Shown: piece after piece, positions 60,818 to 64,000 of the stretch | Layout of the letters: each line of letters starts with the position of its first letter | Numbering within the stretch: position 1 is the stretch's first letter | From: Enterococcus_K sp051713825 | Lineage (GTDB): Bacteria; Bacillota; Bacilli; Lactobacillales; Enterococcaceae | Direction: 5' to 3' | Assembly: GCF_051713825.1 (NCBI RefSeq) | Contig: NZ_JBIOQR010000001.1 | Span: forward strand, 434,001-498,000 | DNA: 64,000 nt | Translations under genes and position numbers: made by a program | The notes under the pieces: generated by a model | Seen by the model: the letters and a program-made list of their open reading frames with translations, nothing else | The model's database searches: none | What the model was told of the DNA's origin: nothing

Positions 60818-61351
60818 ATGAAAAAGTTGTTTGATCTAAGCTTACTAAGTAATCCTCGTGTTCTTTCTTTTTCAGCAATTCTTATTGCGTTAAATGTTGT
60901 GTTGAACATGTTCAATGTGGATTTTGGACGAACGATTCAAGTCAGTTTTGCCTTTTTGGCAATCGTGATTAACGGCTATTTTTTCGGGCCAGCAATCGCC
61001 GGCTGTTCTGCTATTATCGGGGACGTTTTGGGGTTTATCCTTAATCCTTCGGGGTTCTTTTTCCCCGGGTTCACATTTAGCGCCTATGTATCTGGACTGT
61101 TGTATGGTGTTGGCTTTCACAAAAAGCCAATCACATTAAAACGAGTGATTATCGTAATGATTATTAAAACAATTATTTTTTCTTTCATTCTTACGCCACT
61201 ATGGTTGAAGATGATGTATGGAACGTCACTTTTTGCTGTGCCTAGAGCAATCAAAGCGATAGCGATGTTTCCGATTGAGACGACACTAGTTATGGTGTCG
61301 TTAAAGATATCTGAACGTGTGAAGGCTAGAAATAATGTAATCGTTGAATGA
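60818..61351 (+). CDS. folT: Folate-family ECF transporter S component
   Basis: A 177-residue membrane protein with five or six segments and the ECF S-component pattern (ALNVVLNMF, GYFFGPAIAGCSAIIGDVLGF, FFPGFTFSAY). It binds folate and works with the shared ECF energising module encoded elsewhere. It fits the operon, whose enzymes depend on tetrahydrofolate. Start ATG 60818 follows GAGAGGAAG. Confidence 0.85.
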   Translation: MKKLFDLSLLSNPRVLSFSAILIALNVVLNMFNVDFGRTIQVSFAFLAIVINGYFFGPAIAGCSAIIGDVLGFILNPSGFFFPGFTFSAYVSGLLYGVGFHKKPITLKRVIIVMIIKTIIFSFILTPLWLKMMYGTSLFAVPRAIKAIAMFPIETTLVMVSLKISERVKARNNVIVE

Positions 61352-61366
61352 TATGGGAGGATGGAA

Positions 61367-63037
61367 ATGAATAAAACAGATATTGAAATTGCCCAAGAAG
61401 CAACTATGCTACCGATTGTGGAAGTAGCCAAAAAAATTGGTTTAACCGAGGAACAAATTGAATTTTATGGGAAGTACAAAGCCAAGTTAAATATAGAAGA
61501 AATTCCTTCTCAGCAATCAGAGGAAGGAAAAGTGATATTAGTCACGGCTATTACCCCGACCCCTGCCGGAGAAGGAAAGACGACAACGGTTGTTGGCTTA
61601 GGAGATGCATTAAACCGACTTGGAAAAAAAGCAATTATTGCTTTAAGAGAACCTTCTTTAGGACCAGTATTTGGTGTAAAAGGGGGAGCTGCGGGAGGTG
61701 GGTATGCACAAGTTGTCCCAATGGAAGACATTAATCTTCATTTTACAGGTGATTTTCATGCCATTGGTGCTGCGAATAATTTGCTTGCAGCAATGATTGA
61801 TAATCATATTTTTCAAGGGAATCAATTAGCGATAGATAATCGTCGAATTACTTGGAAACGAGCGGTAGATATGAATGACCGTCAATTACGAAAAATAGTG
61901 AATGGGTTGGGTAGTCGAGTAAATGGTGTGCCAAGAGAAGATGGGTTTGAGATCACTGTAGCCTCTGAAATTATGGCGATTCTTTGTTTGTCTAACGATA
62001 TAGAGGACTTAAAAGAAAACTTGGGGAATATCATCATTGGTTATACGTATGAGGATCAACCAGTCACAGCTAACCAGCTAAATGCTCAAGGAGCTATGGC
62101 AGCTTTACTAAAAGATGCGATGAAACCCAATCTTGTTCAAACGTTAGAAAATAATCCCGCGTTTATTCATGGCGGTCCTTTTGCCAATATTGCACACGGC
62201 TGTAATAGTGTGGTTGCGACAAAGCTAGCGATGAAGTTAGCTGATTATGTGGTAACAGAAGGCGGTTTTGGCGCTGATTTAGGTGCTGAGAAATTTATCG
62301 ATATTAAATGTCGTAAATCAGGAATCAAACCTTCTGCAGTAGTAGTGGTGGCGACTGTTAGAGCATTGAAAATGCATGGTGGTGTCCCTAAAACCGAACT
62401 GAATAGTGAAAATCTAGAGGCGCTAAAAAAAGGATTGCCTAATCTATTAAAGCATATAGAAAATGCAACGCAGGTGTATGGGTTACCAACTGTAGTAGCA
62501 ATCAACAAGTTCCCCACAGATACCGAGGCAGAGTTAGCCTTAGTTAGAGCTGAGTGTGAAAAACGCCAAGTAAATGTGGTCTTGTCAGATGTCTGGGGGC
62601 ATGGAGGACAAGGTGGAGAAGAGCTAGCAAAAGAAGTTCTTCAACTTGCTGAAGAAAAAAATAATTTCTCATTTGTTTATCAAGATGAGGAATCTATTAA
62701 GGATAAAATAAAAGCGGTCGTTCAAAAAGTATACGGGGGCGAAGACGTTCACTATGAAACAATAGCAGAGAGAGAAATTGCTAAGCTACAAAAATTAGGC
62801 TTCCAAAGGTTACCTATTTGTATGGCTAAAACGCAATATTCTTTTTCTGATGATCCAACCAAGTTGGGAAGACCAACCGATTTTTCTATCACGGTTAGTA
62901 ATGTAAAAGTGTCAGCAGGAGCAGGTTTTATTGTCGTTTATACAGGAAGCGTGATGACGATGCCAGGGTTACCTAAACGACCTGCTGCAGAAAAAATCGA
63001 TATTGATGCACAAGGAAAAATTACAGGGTTGTTTTAA
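61367..63037 (+). CDS. fhs: Formate-tetrahydrofolate ligase
   Basis: A 556-residue enzyme with the P-loop TPTPAGEGKTTTVVGL (about 62), EPSLGPVFGVKGGAAGGGYAQVVPM and a C-terminal VSAGAGFIVVYTG. It converts formate, ATP and THF to 10-formyl-THF and is reversible. In this operon the reverse direction would yield ATP and formate. Start at ATG 61367: GGGAGG lies directly before the earlier ATG at 61361, which is too near. A second fhs elsewhere is likely. Confidence 0.95.
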   Translation: MNKTDIEIAQEATMLPIVEVAKKIGLTEEQIEFYGKYKAKLNIEEIPSQQSEEGKVILVTAITPTPAGEGKTTTVVGLGDALNRLGKKAIIALREPSLGPVFGVKGGAAGGGYAQVVPMEDINLHFTGDFHAIGAANNLLAAMIDNHIFQGNQLAIDNRRITWKRAVDMNDRQLRKIVNGLGSRVNGVPREDGFEITVASEIMAILCLSNDIEDLKENLGNIIIGYTYEDQPVTANQLNAQGAMAALLKDAMKPNLVQTLENNPAFIHGGPFANIAHGCNSVVATKLAMKLADYVVTEGGFGADLGAEKFIDIKCRKSGIKPSAVVVVATVRALKMHGGVPKTELNSENLEALKKGLPNLLKHIENATQVYGLPTVVAINKFPTDTEAELALVRAECEKRQVNVVLSDVWGHGGQGGEELAKEVLQLAEEKNNFSFVYQDEESIKDKIKAVVQKVYGGEDVHYETIAEREIAKLQKLGFQRLPICMAKTQYSFSDDPTKLGRPTDFSITVSNVKVSAGAGFIVVYTGSVMTMPGLPKRPAAEKIDIDAQGKITGLF

Positions 63038-63091
63038 TATTTTTAAAAGCAGTCATAGGAATTGATTTAGAGATGAGAGGTTTATTTAATA

Positions 63092-63859
63092 ATGCACACA
63101 CCCTATGAAATTCGAGAAATAACGATTCAGACGGCAAGAGCCAAAGTGGCTAAACGTTTGAAAGAAAAAATTATCTTGGCCTTTATTGGCGGAGCAATGA
63201 TATCTTTGGGCTACTTAGCCTATGTAAGAGTGATTTCTTCTATTGTAGAAGAGTGGGGAAGTTTTGCTTCATTTATTGGTGCTTGTGTATTCCCTGTTGG
63301 ACTGATTGTCATTTTGTTAGGTGGTGGTGAGTTAATCACAGGGAATATGATGGTCGTCTCTTTCGGCTTTTTTGCCAAACGTGTAACAGGGGGGGAATTA
63401 CTGAGTAACTGGCTAATTGTCACAGTCGCTAATTTGGTGGGTGCTTTGTTTGTCGCTTACTTTTTTGGACATATTGTCGGTCTAACATCATCGGGGGTCT
63501 ACCTTGAAGAGGTTGTAAAAATTGCTGGCGCTAAGATTGAGGCGAATTTCATTCAAAGTTTTGTCTCAGGAATTGGCTGTAACTGGTTTGTTTGTCTGGC
63601 AGTTTGGCTTTGTTATGGCGCAAAAGAGGCTGCTGGGAAAATAATGGGCATTTGGTTTCCGGTAATGTTATTTGTAGCAATTGGGTTTCAGCATAGCGTA
63701 GCGAATATGTTTATTATTCCGGCAGCTATATTTGAAGGCAGTTATAGCTGGGGCGAATTTATTCAAAATATCATTCCTGTCTATTTAGGAAATATTGTGG
63801 GAGGAGCCGTGTTTGTGTCCTTCTTCTATAACCAAGCATTCAACAAAAATAAGAAATAA
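63092..63859 (+). CDS. Formate/nitrite transporter (FocA family)
   Basis: A 255-residue membrane protein with six segments and FNT motifs: GGGELITGNMMVV, SGIGCNWFVCLAVWL and GFQHSVANMF with the central His. FNT channels move formate and proton. As the last gene of the operon it would export formate made by FtcD, FchA and Fhs. GAGAGG ribosome site. Confidence 0.92.
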   Translation: MHTPYEIREITIQTARAKVAKRLKEKIILAFIGGAMISLGYLAYVRVISSIVEEWGSFASFIGACVFPVGLIVILLGGGELITGNMMVVSFGFFAKRVTGGELLSNWLIVTVANLVGALFVAYFFGHIVGLTSSGVYLEEVVKIAGAKIEANFIQSFVSGIGCNWFVCLAVWLCYGAKEAAGKIMGIWFPVMLFVAIGFQHSVANMFIIPAAIFEGSYSWGEFIQNIIPVYLGNIVGGAVFVSFFYNQAFNKNKK

Positions 63860-63863
63860 CACG

Positions 63864-63920
63864 AAACTCGCAAGAAAGGGTATCTTTTGCAGACCCTGAT
63901 CATTTCTTGCGAGTTTGTTT
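63864..63920 (+). terminator. Terminator of the formiminoglutamate operon
   Basis: Fourteen-base perfect stem (aaactcgcaagaaa / tttcttgcgagttt) with an inner gggt/accc stem, then a short T-rich stretch. Confidence 0.9.
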
Positions 63921-64000
63921 CTATAAATAAAAGATGGAGAAGAGGTATTCAGTGTATTTGGACAAGCTTACTTCGCTACTGATTTAATAGATAAAATTGA
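63921..64000. other. Window end, start of an unresolved region
   Basis: One plus-strand frame is open to the edge and reads EEVFSVFGQAYFATDLIDKI, but it lacks a clear start codon. It may be a gene with an unusual start or a remnant; not enough sequence to say. Confidence 0.25.

Noticed and set aside
63921..64000. New gene at the right edge
   Set aside because: An open frame reaches the edge but no start codon with a ribosome site could be fixed; left as unresolved.

Overview
The window reads as chromosome of a low-GC Gram-positive coccus of the Enterococcus kind. Support: AGGAGG-type ribosome binding sites nearly everywhere, PTS and MsmEFG-type sugar transporters, LacI/cre control of sugar genes, a sortase-anchored surface protein, a MenA gene, IS1182-family remnants and a TxpA/holin-like type I toxin. 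Genus is an inference; no rRNA or tRNA gene is visible.

Layout. 1-3350: end of a GH38-type alpha-mannosidase and a DUF5054 GH38-like protein. 3424-5330: a deletion scar joining the 3' part of a LacI regulator to a sucrose-type PTS gene lacking its 5' third. 5340-6240: a dispersed repeat, a RelBE toxin-antitoxin pair and a stray relE fragment. 6297-16307: a PucR regulator and alpha/beta hydrolase facing an operon for carbamoyl-transfer ureide catabolism (fused AllF-AllG, carbamate kinase, permease, amidohydrolase, DUF2877/AllH). 16457-25130: MFS carrier, Fic protein, Tag-like protein, MerR regulator with a short UvrA-like ATPase, surface protein, unknown protein. 25260-32611: repeats, an ArsR-type regulator, a sugar ABC operon with a GH2 enzyme, an IS remnant and a cluster of direct repeats. 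32657-40462: SIS, HAD and LacI genes divergent from ROK, GH9 and a lone PTS EIIC. 40587-47097: GH36 alpha-galactosidase with its ABC importer and LacI regulator. 47159-49808: menA split by a 1741-bp IS. 49962-54490: unknown gene, a candidate type I toxin-antitoxin locus, a MutS2-like gene behind an attenuator-like leader, and a decayed LuxR gene. 54616-56172: ClC antiporter. 56272-63859: HutD-like gene divergent from an operon for formiminoglutamate use.

How it works together. Two operons look fermentative and ATP-yielding. In the first, a carbamoyl group moved to phosphate by AllFG/AllH would be passed to ADP by carbamate kinase. In the second, the formimino group enters tetrahydrofolate (FtcD, FchA) and formate-THF ligase run backwards would give ATP plus formate, with FocA exporting formate, GltS moving glutamate and FolT supplying folate. 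The sugar loci each pair a transporter, a cytoplasmic glycosidase and a regulator, but neither ABC operon has its own ATPase and the GH9 locus has no EIIA or EIIB, so shared components are presumably used. Several loci are broken (sucrose PTS, menA, LuxR, IS1182 remnant), indicating recent gene loss.

The most notable items are the AllFG-fusion operon with an amidohydrolase lacking its usual metal-site Asp, the 27-codon type I toxin with par-like flanking repeats, the MutS2-like gene with a leader ending in a terminator, a LacI operator repeated inside the ROK gene, and the IS that splits menA in a way that would be exactly reversible.
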